Of a DNA stretch of 64,000 nucleotides, positions 32,533 through 42,789 are shown piece by piece. The translations under genes were made by a program, and so were the position numbers. How positions within the stretch are numbered: the stretch's first letter is position 1; the number at the start of each line of letters is the position of its first letter. The DNA is taken from assembly GCA_029532415.1 (NCBI GenBank), contig JAQOTA010000062.1, positions 558,001 to 622,000 on the forward strand. The letters run 5' to 3'. This stretch comes from Marasmius tenuissimus. Lineage: Eukaryota; Basidiomycota; Agaricomycetes; Agaricales; Marasmiaceae. The notes under the pieces were generated by a model, which was not told the DNA's origin, made no database searches, and saw only the letters and a program-made list of their open reading frames with translations.

Positions 32533-35500
32533 TCAGTCTTCTTCGACCTCACCCTCTCCAACGACGTTCATATCCAATTTCCGTTTCCTTCCAGGAAGGT
32601 CCTGACCAGAACCAAGCCCAACACCCGTCTTCTTCCTCAACGCGTCGATGTCTTGCTCTGCCTCTTCCGCCCACTCCAACACCAAGTGCCTTCCCAGCAA
32701 GTGGGTATGCCGTAATGTCGCATACGCATTCTCGGCCTCATGCCTCGAGACGAATTCCAGGAAGGCAAAACCTCGGGTTCGTGAATCGAATTTCTTCGGC
32801 AACCGGACAGACTTGAGATGTCCGTGAGATCTACATAAGGAGTTTTAGGCCCAGAGCGTAGAACAAATAGAAAGAGGGACACGAACCCAAAGAGATCCCG
32901 AATATCCTTCTTCGTCGCCTCGAACGGTACGTTCTTAACGATCATCTTTGTCGTCCTACTCTTCGAGTTGACACCCTTATCACCAGAACTCTCCGCCTCG
33001 TCTTGCCCTCTACCAGCGAACTTGATATGCAAGGCATGTCCGTCCAAAACAAACCCTTGCATACTTTTCATCGCCTTCTTCGCACCCTCAGCATCCTTGA
33101 ACCCGACGAAGCCATAACCCATGCTGAGCTTTCCATCGGGCTTCTTCGGGTCAGGCTTCATCTGAACCCGCGCAAAAACAAACGAAGGTAGGTTGCGGAA
33201 TATCTGTGTCAGACGGTCCGTCGTCGTCGAGAACGCAAGGTTCTTCACAAACAACGTCGTACCCGCCCCCAACAAGGGCTCTTCCGCATCCTTCGTCTCT
33301 CTCTCCTGTTCCTGCTCCGGTATCTTGACGGCATGCTTGTAAGCAAGCGCCTGAGCTTCTGCGTTGTCGGTTGTTCCCGCATCCGAGAAGATGCCCAAAG
33401 GAGCTTTCTCTAAGTATATCACGGAGTTCCCTAACCTCCTGTAAGCAACGGCTTTGAAACCCTTAGCAGCATCGTCAGGGCGGTCAAAGTCCACGACCGC
33501 TATCGTCCCCGCTGGAGGAACTAACACACGGTTAACCGCTCCATGGGGTTCGAACAATTCCCGTATTTGAGATTCGGTGGTCCCATATGGGATATTTTTC
33601 ACGAGGATGGTAGTGTCAGAACGGGCGCGTGATGCGAATGACGACAGGACGACTCCGTTGGACTCGAGATACGCCTTCGTCTCGTTGATGATGTGGGTTT
33701 CGGCGAGCGCAAGCTTCACAGCAGGGTTGGTGGTCGATTCGCTCGAATCGGGTTCTGGATTGATAATCGAGGCCTTCGAGATGGCCATGCGGTCCGCGAT
33801 AGACGAAGCCACAGCGTCACTCTATGAAAGAGGGAGATTAGAGAAACCGCTCCGGGGTCTGACGCCAGAAACGCACATTCATGTAGAGCATACTCCAGTT
33901 GAAGTCCTTGCCTGCAGTCGCTTTCCGTTTGGCAGCTTTCTCGCCCTTAACAGTACGATTCTTGCCTTCCACTTCGACAGCAACGTTGCCCTTTCGGTCT
34001 ACGGCACCGAGGATGTGTAACAGCCTTCCTTGGAAAGACTTTTTGTCCAGAGTTTCGTACGCGCCTACAGCATCGTCTGGACTCGCGAAGGTGACGTAGG
34101 CCAGCCCTTTAGGTTGTTGGGTAGTGGAGTCGACCGGTATATGGACCTGTGAAGGAAGAATGAGCACAAGTACGAAGACTCGGAAGGAAGGGGAGAAGAG
34201 GCTCAGAAATATTTCTACTATCGGATTTCCCTGAAGGATCAACATTCCCGAGGGTCTGATGTCCCTATACTAGTTTTCATCCGGAAGGAAAGAAAGGAAA
34301 CCGTAATCACCTAAGAAACAAAATGGCATCAGTAACGGTTTGGAAAGAAGAGAGAGCCAATAGGTAAACAAGAATCAGAAAATATTTCTACTATCGGAAT
34401 TTCCCAGAGGAATCAACATTCCCGAAGGTCTGATGTCCCTATACAGTTTTTACATCGTGTAGAGCAAGAGGGGAAATTTATTCACCTAGATGAAGAGGAC
34501 ATTGTTAGCGACAAGAATAATTGATGACAAGCGGGGTTAGAGAGGAAAAATCAGAAAATATTTCTACTATCGGTTTCCCAGAAGGATCAACATGCTCGGA
34601 CGAGTCTGATGTCCCTATTTATAGTTGTCATCTCAGACTGAAGGTCTTCAAAATAGTACGAAGACGAAAAAAAGGAGAGGATGGGATCGAGAACCCACCT
34701 GAGATATTGTGCCAAATCGACTGAATAGCTCCTCGAGATCTGATTTCGTGCAAGTGAACGCAAGATTTCGAACGAACAAACGCCCGGTTTGTAGTATCGT
34801 CTCTTTCGTTGGGTCTGGTGGGCTCGCGAATTGGGTTGCAGGTATCCCGTCCTTGAGATGCTGGGTCAGTGTTGAGAAGAGGAAAGAAGATGCCAAAGGT
34901 AAGCACCTCTTGTTCTCCGGCATCCTCGTCGTCCGATTGTTCAAATGCCTTCTCGACGATATCGACGTTCTTTGACATATGTCTCTTCATCCAATCCAAA
35001 TCGGACAGCCCTTCTGTGGGCTCTGCATCCATTGCCTCGTCTTCGATCTTTTTGGCACTCGTCGATGCTTCTGGCTGAGCCTCGTTCGCCCACGATGGAC
35101 CTTTCCTGGGCTTCATGACCTCCAAAAACTCTTCCGTCTGGTCCTGCTTCTTGGATCCATCTGGCTCTTTCCCTTTGTCGAGACGTGCCTTCTTGAAGTC
35201 GACGGTCCCTTCACCAGATGCAGCCGATGTATCTTCCGTACGTGATCGTTTATTAGGTCGAGGCTTTGGAGCATTTTTAGCACCCTAAAACTCCACGAAT
35301 CTGTCAGTATGAGGTACTGAGCACGAACATGCCAGTAAAAATTCACCTCAACGACGTCGACGCGTATTCGAGTAGAGCCAACAAAAGTTTTGTCGAACCA
35401 TTCTCGAGCAGTCTGTGCTTCCTTGTCGGTCTTGTATCCAACGAAGCCAAATCGACGGGACGTTCCGTCCTGCTTGTGAGCTACTTTAACATCGGTGAGA

Positions 35501-35592
35501 GTGCCTCCTGGACTGCCTTGTTGTGTAAAATGTTCCTTGAGCTGAGCGGGAGTCACATATGTAGGTAAGTTTTTGATGATCAGTCGAGACAT
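32533..35592 (-). CDS. MRD1: MRD1, multi-RRM pre-rRNA processing factor (RBM19)
   Basis: Nucleolar SSU-processome protein that binds the 35S pre-rRNA and is needed for the early cleavages producing 18S rRNA. Exons 35592-35347, 35284-34907, 34860-34699, 34146-33877, 33821-32887 and 32830-32533 give 762 residues; phases close. RRM domains are visible from RNP motifs: RRM1 SRLIIKNLP / RRFGFVGY, RRM2 GRLFVRNLAF / KGLAYVTF (split by the long intron), RRM3 TTILVKNIPYG / IAVVDF, RRM4 TTLFVKNLAF / GYGFVGF, RRM5 TKMIVKNVPF / RGFAFLEF. The region between RRM1 and RRM2 is acidic and lysine-rich. The C-terminus is KRKLDMNVVGEGEVEED. The third intron (34147-34698) is 552 nt against 46-63 nt for the others and carries a triplicated element. 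Confidence 0.95.
34203..34284 (-). ncRNA. Candidate intronic box C/D snoRNA, copy C
   Basis: Third copy in unit C: box C-like CGGATGAAA near 34284, box D CTGA at 34206-34203, same core with small changes (ATATTTCTGA in place of ATATTTTCTGA). About 82 nt. Confidence 0.45.
34375..34458 (-). ncRNA. Candidate intronic box C/D snoRNA, copy B
   Basis: Second copy in unit B: box C-like ACGATGTA near 34458, box D CTGA at 34378-34375, with the same core (GGGACATCAGACC, GATAGTAGAAATATTTT). About 84 nt. Box C has the weakest match of the three. Confidence 0.45.
34551..34635 (-). ncRNA. Candidate intronic box C/D snoRNA, copy A
   Basis: In unit A, a box C-like TGAGATGA near 34635 and a box D CTGA at 34554-34551 enclose the shared core (CATCAGAC, then ATGTTGATC, then GATAGTAGAAATATTTT). 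About 85 nt, in a ribosome-biogenesis host gene. The terminal stem is weak, and box C is imperfect against RUGAUGA. The rRNA target was not identified. Confidence 0.5.
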
Positions 35593-35776
35593 GGATGGGC
35601 GAAGACAAGAGACTGAGCGCTGAAAAAAAAATCTGGCCGGGCAGTTGACCGGATCAATATCCAGAAACAGTGTTGTTCCGGCAAGCCGGTCATCCGGGAT
35701 TTCCTAAATGGAACAACTGCATTTCGACGCGTTCCTCAGTTTCCTCACATCATCGCAGTTCGTGATCTCGGGATTT

Positions 35777-36649
35777 ATGTCGCTAGACACTGGAGAAAAG
35801 AATCCAAGAGGCATACCCAAGGCGCCGTTTATCGCAAGTATTTGACTACTCTATACTATGGGTCTCCAGAGCTAATACGAACTTACCCTTCAGGTCGATG
35901 TGGATGCACATCTGGGTGGGCCAGACGCTGATGCCGAGGGCCCTCTGAAAGCAATACAAGAGTCGATAGGGTTTGTGCGCACGGAAACCATATCTGAAGC
36001 TCGTACTCACTGGACATTCGGGCAGGAAGTACCGGTATATGGACGCCAATTTGACGCAACGGCGGCAAGGTCTCGAAGAGAAGATACCCGACATCAAAAA
36101 GACTCTGAGTATGGTCGAATTTCTACGAGATCGAAGAGTGCGCTTGCCCTATTCTTATGGTCAATGAATGCAGCTGATCACTTGCTTTTGCAGGAGGGAA
36201 AGAAATCTAGCGAGGATGAAGACGATCTGGAAGATGATCTAGAGGAAGAAGATAGCTCACAGCCCAAGCCCCTCAAAACCTCATACGAGCTGAACGATAC
36301 CTTGTTTGCAGAAGCTGAGTTAGAGGACACGGACACTGTTTATCTATGGCTAGGAGTACGCGTTGGCCTTCTCTAACTCGAGATTTTACATGCTCACATT
36401 CCCTATCTTCAGGCAAACGTGATGCTTTCCTACAAGATCGCCGAGGCCGTCGACCTCTTAAAGTCGAAACTTCAATCTGCCGAGACTAGTCTGGCCAACA
36501 CAACGGAGGATCTGGAGTTTCTGAGGGAACAGATCACCGTGATGGAGGTCAACATGGCGCGAGTATACAACGCAGATGTGAAACGGAGGAGGGAACGGAG
36601 AGTAAAAGCAGAGGCCGAAGGGAAAGACGCTGAGAAAGATGGAGGCTAA
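35777..36649 (+). CDS. PAC10: Prefoldin subunit 3 (VBP1/PAC10/GIM2)
   Basis: Alpha-type subunit of the hexameric prefoldin chaperone that delivers nascent actin and tubulin to CCT. Five exons (35777-35833, 35894-35970, 36026-36137, 36194-36355, 36413-36649) give 214 residues with phase closing. The N-terminus is NPRGIPKAPFI, then coiled coil 1 (KYRYMDANLTQRRQGLEEKI, IKKTLSMVEFLRDRR). The beta-hairpin region is SYELNDTLFAEAELEDTDTV and LWLGANVMLSYKIAEAVDLL. Coiled coil 2 is basic at its end (RRRERRVKAEAEGK). An acidic insert (SSEDEDDLEDDLEEEDSS) extends the first helix. Intron 1 appears to begin with GC (ATC/GCAAGT) because no GT donor keeps the frame. Divergent from MRD1 with 184 bp between start codons. 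Confidence 0.92.
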
Positions 36650-37255
36650 CTTCTGGGTGTTCCGTGTAGGTTATATCTGCTCAAACGCGAATTCAATTGA
36701 TCAGCTTGTGCAGTACAACCATCACCATTGGTCAGAGCTTCATAAAAGCAACGCCGTTGCGCTACCTGCTAACCTTCGCATCGCTCGCACCTCTTGGAAA
36801 CGTCCCCTGTATGCAAGAACAGGTCGCAGTCGAGCGTTGGAGGGTGAACGAAGGTTTGCTGTTGCGTAGAGCTCTATAATATGATCTTTGTCATCCTTGA
36901 AAGCAGACGTCCCGGGTCGTTTTTTACCATTCTGAGTTGCTCAAGCTGAGACGTTTTAGCATCGGCACGTATGGGGGAGTTAGTTTCTGCTCAGTTCAAT
37001 GCAGATGGTACATTCTGAGTCGAATCAAGTCTCGTTACTTATACTAGCACGTTTTTCACGACTATAGATCAATGGCAAACCTCCGGATGTTTCCCGTGGA
37101 AAGTGAATGGAGGCCGCTATGCCTCGATTGAGTCCTCGGGAAGACAATCCTATGGAGCAACCAGTCAGCTCTCTCACCGAGATCATTTTTGACAGGGCTC
37201 ACCCCTCCGTATCTAGAAACCAACCCCAGATCCCTCCCAGAGACTGTTCACGGTC
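36650..37255. other. Intergenic, no gene recognised
   Basis: 3' flank of prefoldin 3 and of the minus-strand sulfotransferase-like gene. Short frames only. Confidence 0.45.
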
Positions 37256-38324
37256 TTAGAGAGAAGCTCGGAGGAGGTAGTTATAATCCTCCATCGCCTC
37301 CTCCACAAAAACCGTCAACTTTCTCGCGGCCTCATCACCCCACTCCTCCGCCCACTTTTTCTGCTCTTCGTCCAAAGCCGGTGGCTTTAGTTTTTCCTGT
37401 GATCGGTTTGAGGCTCGACGAGCACATCATCTGCATAAGAGTGGTACGAACCTCGTCCCTTATGACACCCGTAGACTCGTACACCGCTTTGAGGTACACC
37501 TCCTCCCTCATCCGCTCATCTACAGTAGCATGCGACGCTTTTGGCTCCCAGCTGTACTGGATTTTAGACCCATCCAAGCCAATCAACGAACATAACTTAT
37601 TCATCTGGTCTTCCGTATGCCTAACCAGCTCATCTCCGTCGATGACGATAGGCGTGATTCCAATAGCCCGATAATAGTCGTAAAGAATGCGCGACCATTT
37701 GTATGTGCGAGTGAGGTCTATGGACGGTTCGTCGAATCCGCGCCCATATGAACGGAACATGATTCCTACTCCAGAGGAGATCATCCGGATCGGGTGGCGG
37801 ATGGTGAAGATAGGTGTCAAATTAGCCAGGAAAGAATGAGGCAGAACCATTGGGTTGGGGACGTCCGTGGTGGACGAGCAAGAGGGGCGGGTCTCGTCAA
37901 CGATGATGGCTTTAGTGTCGATGAGTAAATCGGGAAAGTATTTATTGATCACAGTAGCAGACATCGACAACAGAATGTGTTCCTTCACCAGAGGGATCCG
38001 ACCCTGTCGATCCGGGGATGATCAGCTTGCGGGCAGCCCCAACGCTAGAGATGAAAGAACCTTTTCATATATCTCCGAGAACCTTTCCTGCAACGCATCA
38101 TATCGATTTTGGAATGTATGGGTTGGTATGATGTCCTTGGACACGAACAAGGACCCATCTTTCACTCGTCTTTCCGGTCCACCCGTATGAGCAGGTCGCA
38201 TAGGATACATGATTGCCTCTCCGATCCGAGGATGTGTTTCTAGCAACCGTGAAAGCAGGTTTGATCGTGTTCTAGGATGGGAGAAAATATAGATGGGCTG
38301 TGGTCGCGGCTCTTGTGTTCCCAT
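37256..38324 (-). CDS. P-loop sulfotransferase-like protein, copy 1
   Basis: Exons 38324-38061, 38003-37452 and 37396-37256 give 318 residues, phase closing. The 5' phosphosulfate-binding-type loop is IYIFSHPRTRSNLLSRLLE. The second motif is TPIFTIRHPIRMISSG (R-H-P-x-R, as in the 3'-phosphate loop). Further in is ITPIVIDGDELVRHTEDQM and a Trp/Glu-rich C-terminus KKWAEEWGDEAARKL. This layout is that of the fungal P-loop NTPase/sulfotransferase family often annotated hypothetical; substrate unknown. The donor of intron 1 (GTTCTT) is poor. It is one of a tandem pair with 39372-40437 (same strand, same length, same exon plan). The start is the first ATG after an in-frame GTG. Confidence 0.85.
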
Positions 38325-38390
38325 CGCCGGGGGACTTTCCAGGGACACAGAAGAAGGGGAAGGTGGGGCGTAATAGTTACACTGCGCTTG

Positions 38391-38641
38391 CAGCCGCTAA
38401 CAAAATTGTAGATAGGTTTTACTTTTTTTCTCGTTCAGCGCCTTTGTTTATACCAAACAAACCAGCTCCACCTCGACTGAATGTCCCGACGAGGGCGCAT
38501 GGAGGCGGGGTGGAGTCAAGGACGCGAAGCTTCCATTTAAGGTAGCTACGCAGGCCCGTTATAGGTTTTTTGTGTTTACCATAAACAAAGGCGCGGAACG
38601 AGAAAAAATTCGAAACCTATCTACAATTTTGTTAGCGGCTG
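38391..38641. mobile_element. MITE with ~63-bp terminal inverted repeats
   Basis: A 251-bp non-coding element. The left end CAGCCGCTAACAAAATTG... is matched by the reverse complement at the right end. The first 29 bases are identical, and similarity continues to about 63 bases (including GATAGGTTT and GCGCCTTTGTTTAT). No protein is encoded. I could not see a clear target-site duplication. It lies just upstream of sulfotransferase-like copy 1. Confidence 0.8.
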
Positions 38642-39371
38642 TGATATTGGACATGTCCTTCTGAAATCAGAAATAGATCATATTCAGACCCGGGGCAGAA
38701 ATGTCAGCTGAGGAAAACGAGGTGCGGGGAATGTTTCTCTTAAAAAACTGAATTAAATGGTAAACGTTCGTTTCATCGAACGACGTAGTTCACCCTGGAC
38801 TCATGTCCTCCCTGGGCTTCTTGCAAGAGGACTGAAGCGGACTGAACCAAGAAGGGAATCGGCAGGACCGGAGGGCTTGCACCTAGAAATGCTGCAGGTT
38901 GCTATGGATGCATCACTTGCCATAATTTGCGATTCGCGCTCTTTCGTCGCACCAGAAGGCAACTAAAGGCTACCCGACGGGTGGGATAGAGAGAAACTCG
39001 TAATAAACGAGACACTCATCATGATCGACTGCGAATGGAGTGCTTGATTCGTCGATAATGAGCTTTTCGACAGGCCCACGCCACCATGATCATCATTGGA
39101 TAGTTGTCGGTCACAATCACCCGCCCGAGAACATGTCTTCAACAACCGTGAGAGCGAGTCAGATGGGTCCTAGTGGAGGATGTGGAAAGGTGGGGGTGCA
39201 AATGGGTCGATGCCGCTCTGATCGAGGGAACGGCTCTATCACATTCCCATGCTTATCACTCCCCGTTGAATGTAAAAAGCTACAAACGCGAAACGTCCCC
39301 TCAATGGCTCGCTAAGAAAAGGAAAAATCCGATTAATGCATTGTGTCATAGATCAACATTGCCTCTAGTGT
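38642..39371. other. Intergenic between the sulfotransferase-like pair
   Basis: No gene is supported. Some Ser-rich short frames (for example near 39040-39315) have no motif. Confidence 0.4.
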
Positions 39372-40437
39372 TCAAATGCTTGACTTGAGAAGGTGGTCAT
39401 AGTCGTCCATGGCAGACACCACCATCTCCTTCAGTTTCCCCGCCACCTCGGGATTCCATTCCTTCGTCCATTTCTCCACTTCTTCGTCCAGTAGTGGGGG
39501 AGTTAAAGTTTCCTGATCGCGAAGGTGTTAGGCGATAAGAATTAAATGCAAGGTGTAACGTACCTTGGTCTGGACGACGCCTGTTGAGTTCTGAATACCC
39601 TCGTAATAAGCGTCCCACACTTTCCCCCAACCATGGTCTTCTTTCGATTCCCATTGGTACTTAATTCCATCCTCGTTGAGCCCTAACCGCTCGCACAGCG
39701 TCTTCATCTGTCCCTTCGTATCGTTCACGAGTTTATCGCCATCGATGACGACCGGGGCTCTGGAAGAACGCTCTCTGGAAGCATTATACCAATCTAATAG
39801 GTCTCGGGATATTTTGAATGTCGCATTCGCAGGGAAATCAGCATCGAACGCGTCGCCGCCCGTGGAACGGCTATGGGCACGAAGACTGGATGGAAATGCG
39901 CGTGCTGGATGACGAATGATGAAGACAGGTGTGAACGCGAGTAGATCTTCGTCGGGAAGGAGGGTCATGTTGGTGGAGGGCTTTTCGGCAGTGCCTGCGT
40001 TTATAGACGGTCTGGTTCTCGACGTTGAGACTGATTGCCCGAGCCAATCGTATGTAGTTTGAGCGTGCATCATATAGAATATGTGCTCCTTGATCAGGGG
40101 GATCCGTTTCTGCAACGAGCCCGGTGAGCAATCCCCCGAGTTTGACGGGAAAGGAACTTTCACGTACCTCGCCTTCCACCTTCTTTAACGATGTTTTCAA
40201 CTCGTTAAAGGCGTGCTGATAAGTTTCCGCCGAGAAATCCTCCAGCTTTCCTGTCGAACCTAGGTCGATATCTCTTGAAAACTGTCTCTCCGGACCAAAA
40301 TGGTACGCATTGGAGAATGGGTACTGTTGTTCGACAATGGATGGGTGACTTCCGAGGAGCTGGATCAAGAGGTTGGACCTCGTTCTGGGTGTTGCAAGAA
40401 GAAAAATGCGAAGTGGGCGTTGCTGTTCAATAGTCAT
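39372..40437 (-). CDS. P-loop sulfotransferase-like protein, copy 2
   Basis: Exons 40437-40168, 40109-39564 and 39512-39372 give 318 residues, phase closing, with clean GTACGT donors at both introns. The P-loop-like segment is LRIFLLATPRTRSNLLIQLL. The second motif is TPVFIIRHPARAFPSS. It has APVVIDGDKLVNDTKGQM and the tail VEKWTKEWNPEVAGKL. Exon boundaries match copy 1 at the same protein positions (before K/GRIPL and before the EKL/ETL tail), so the pair arose by tandem duplication. A TATATA string lies ~50 bp upstream of the ATG on the minus strand (about 40483-40490). Function by family only. Confidence 0.87.
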
Positions 40438-41184
40438 AGTTCCGCAGATAAAGTCTTTATTTCTCCCTGTCTTTTTGACGCTCTTATATATCCTCTTGGT
40501 CCGCACCCTTCCAAAAGGGTCCCGATGATGCCGCTCTGTGGTGCAATGACGAGTTCCGGAACGAAATATCCATGGCGTTTGTGTCATGTGGTTATTCCTT
40601 GAGGCAGCCGAGAGAATGAGGGTGCAAAATACAGTGACCTATTGAATGTCGTATATTGAACCTTGCTTAAAATCTTGTTGAACGGTCAGTGGCAGACTGG
40701 AACTCGCTAAGATAGGGATAGTGTCTCATGCACTACGCACATGACCCCAGTAGTGCCCATATTTCACTGGAGCCTCTTCCTATGTTCCAGCCCTTTGCAA
40801 TAGGCAACATGATCCAGGGGAAATCCCATCGCTGTTTCTCAACCGGCGCTGTGCTGCATGTAAAGAGCGATTGCTACTGCAATGAGGAGGATATCTGGAT
40901 TGAAAGCGGGTTAATAATGATTCATACCTGATGGATGAGATAGAGGTCGGTGTGTCAACGAAGATGGCTGCGAAAGGATGAGGAACAATGTTTGCTCACG
41001 CGACGCGACGGCGATGACGGTGACCCTTGTTTCTTCGCACCCACCACCGTCAGTATTCAGTGCTCAGCGCAGACACGAAAATCTTTCAGCATTTTGAGAG
41101 GGCTTGTCAAGTTCCAGTATGAGTTTCTCTGCCTGATTTTAGTCTTGCCATGCTGACTGAAGCACTCGATGGCTTCACCTAGTC
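40438..41184. other. Intergenic, no gene recognised
   Basis: Upstream flank of the sulfotransferase-like gene (-) and of the F-box gene (+). Short frames only. Confidence 0.4.
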
Positions 41185-42657
41185 ATGAACATGCAGGCTA
41201 TCGAGACAAGTATTTCTGGAGTCGAGCAGGCCATTTCCCAGAAGCTCACAGCAGAGATATCAAAGCTCAGCAGCTCACTTTCACCTCTTCACCTTCTTCC
41301 CGATGATATTCTGTATCTTATTTTCGATACTGCGCAATGCGCTGAATGGTATCCCGTCACCGATCGGACTGCGCCGCTCTGGGTATCCTCTCAGACGTGC
41401 CAGCGATGGAGAAGCGTGGCCTTGTGCAATCCTTCACTATGGAGACGTTTTTGTGTCGACGGCAGGAACAAAGACTTTCAAGTTCCCAAGGATCCCCTGT
41501 CTATGGTAAACGCATGGCTCGCGAGATCCCAGTCTGTGCCGCTCCAAGGCAGAGTTTATATCGAAGGATATGACCCGAACATTGAGGAGGAACTCATGGA
41601 ACTGGTGGGGGATGAAAGCCACCGTTGGCTGGAACTATACCTCGACGTGGATCGCAGGGTAGATCTGTACTACTCATTCGCGGCAAAGGAAGAGTCATTC
41701 CCTCTGTTGCGGACACTGGAGCTGGTGCTTTGCCCATTCGAGGACGATGACCCCACGCACAACAACCGTACCCTGGCTTTCCCTGGGTCATTCCGGGCCC
41801 CCAACCTGACATGCGCGTCAATTTTGATCTACACCAATTCGATAACAATGACACGAAATATCCCAACGATCCCTCTACCATGGCATCAGCTCACCCATTA
41901 CACCACTATTTATTATGACCAAGAATTCTTCGGAATTACCGTGAAACTACTCAACCTACAATCGTTAAAGCTTCGAATCGAGTATGGATCGCCCCAGGCC
42001 CTCTCTCCGAGTACACCACATTTGACACTATCCAACTTGCGCTCACTCGAGTGGCTCGAGTGGCATTGTGGCGAAGTGAAGGCTGCCGTCGCTTTCATGA
42101 ACCAATTGACACTCCCTGTTCTTGAAGAACTCGTACTTGGCCTCAACGATGCAGCCATACCCTCTGACGAAGCGGCGGATTCACTTTCACGCGCGATTGC
42201 TGCCTTGCAACAGAGAAGCTCTTGCCAGATCCAGGAGCTAACGATCTGCACCGGAACCCTCACTTCTCCAAATTCCGCACGACTCTCTCTTCCTACCGTC
42301 CGTGTGTTACATATGTCGATCGATTATCTGGGGCAGACTGACGCCGTACAACAAAAAGCCTGGGAGGCTTTGCGGAACTCCGCTCTATACCCCAATATGA
42401 CGGCGCTGCACATCGAACTAAGGCTCTGGGCCGTCAAGGGCCATGTCGATTTTATCCCTGCGCTCGTGGAGGTGATTGAAGCGAGGCGAACAAAGGCTAG
42501 TTCCGCCGCCACCCGACTCGCTAGCGTACGGCTTGAGGCGGGGTTCTTGCGACATGCACAACGTTGTCTTTTTCCTGCCGATTCGCCCGCCTACCAACGC
42601 CTCCTCGAGCTGCAGCGGGATGGTCTTGAACTTTCGGGGTCCGTATTCCCTTGGTAA
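41185..42657 (+). CDS. Intronless F-box protein, window family member 2
   Basis: A single exon of 490 residues. A short coiled-coil helix (GVEQAISQKLTAEISKL) is followed by the F-box (SPLHLLPDDILYLIFDTA, then LWVSSQTCQRWRSVALCNPSL). Shared family blocks are PKDPLSMVNAWLARSQSVPL, VDLYYSFA, IPLPWHQLTHY, RSSCQIQEL, PALVEVIEARRTKASS and PAYQRLLELQRDGLELSG. Leu-rich repeats cover the rest. It is very close in plan to members 1 and 3 and lacks the ~12 N-terminal residues of member 1. SCF adaptor by homology; target unknown. Confidence 0.88.
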   Translation: MNMQAIETSISGVEQAISQKLTAEISKLSSSLSPLHLLPDDILYLIFDTAQCAEWYPVTDRTAPLWVSSQTCQRWRSVALCNPSLWRRFCVDGRNKDFQVPKDPLSMVNAWLARSQSVPLQGRVYIEGYDPNIEEELMELVGDESHRWLELYLDVDRRVDLYYSFAAKEESFPLLRTLELVLCPFEDDDPTHNNRTLAFPGSFRAPNLTCASILIYTNSITMTRNIPTIPLPWHQLTHYTTIYYDQEFFGITVKLLNLQSLKLRIEYGSPQALSPSTPHLTLSNLRSLEWLEWHCGEVKAAVAFMNQLTLPVLEELVLGLNDAAIPSDEAADSLSRAIAALQQRSSCQIQELTICTGTLTSPNSARLSLPTVRVLHMSIDYLGQTDAVQQKAWEALRNSALYPNMTALHIELRLWAVKGHVDFIPALVEVIEARRTKASSAATRLASVRLEAGFLRHAQRCLFPADSPAYQRLLELQRDGLELSGSVFPW

Positions 42658-42789
42658 CGCGAAATCAAGGTCGGAGAGAAAAATAGAGCGACAACGGCGG
42701 ATCCAGTCCTGTGAAGAATGGAAGTGAGTGTTCGCTACTAATATCAAGTCTCGACGAGGGTTCTGACGTATGATATCTATTGCTTGCGC

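Larger units (their letters stand above)
34147..34698 (-). repeat. Triplicated intron of MRD1 with abutting splice sites
   Basis: On the minus strand the intron begins GTGGGT (34698) and ends CACAG (34147). Inside it, a 3' splice site CTAG at 34486 is followed at once by GTGAAT, and TTAG at 34311 is followed at once by GTGATT. The intron is therefore three complete intron-like units (34698-34486, 34485-34311, 34310-34147; 213, 175 and 164 nt) with no exon between them. Each unit holds a copy of a conserved ~68-nt core. Confidence 0.8.

Noticed and set aside
34203..34635. Assigning the MRD1 intron elements to a named snoRNA such as U14, U24 or U3
   Set aside because: The core did not match the sequences I know of these RNAs; a loose similarity to an 18S segment was not good enough to claim a target.
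38642..39371. A third sulfotransferase-like gene between the pair
   Set aside because: No P-loop or I-R-H-P motif on either strand.
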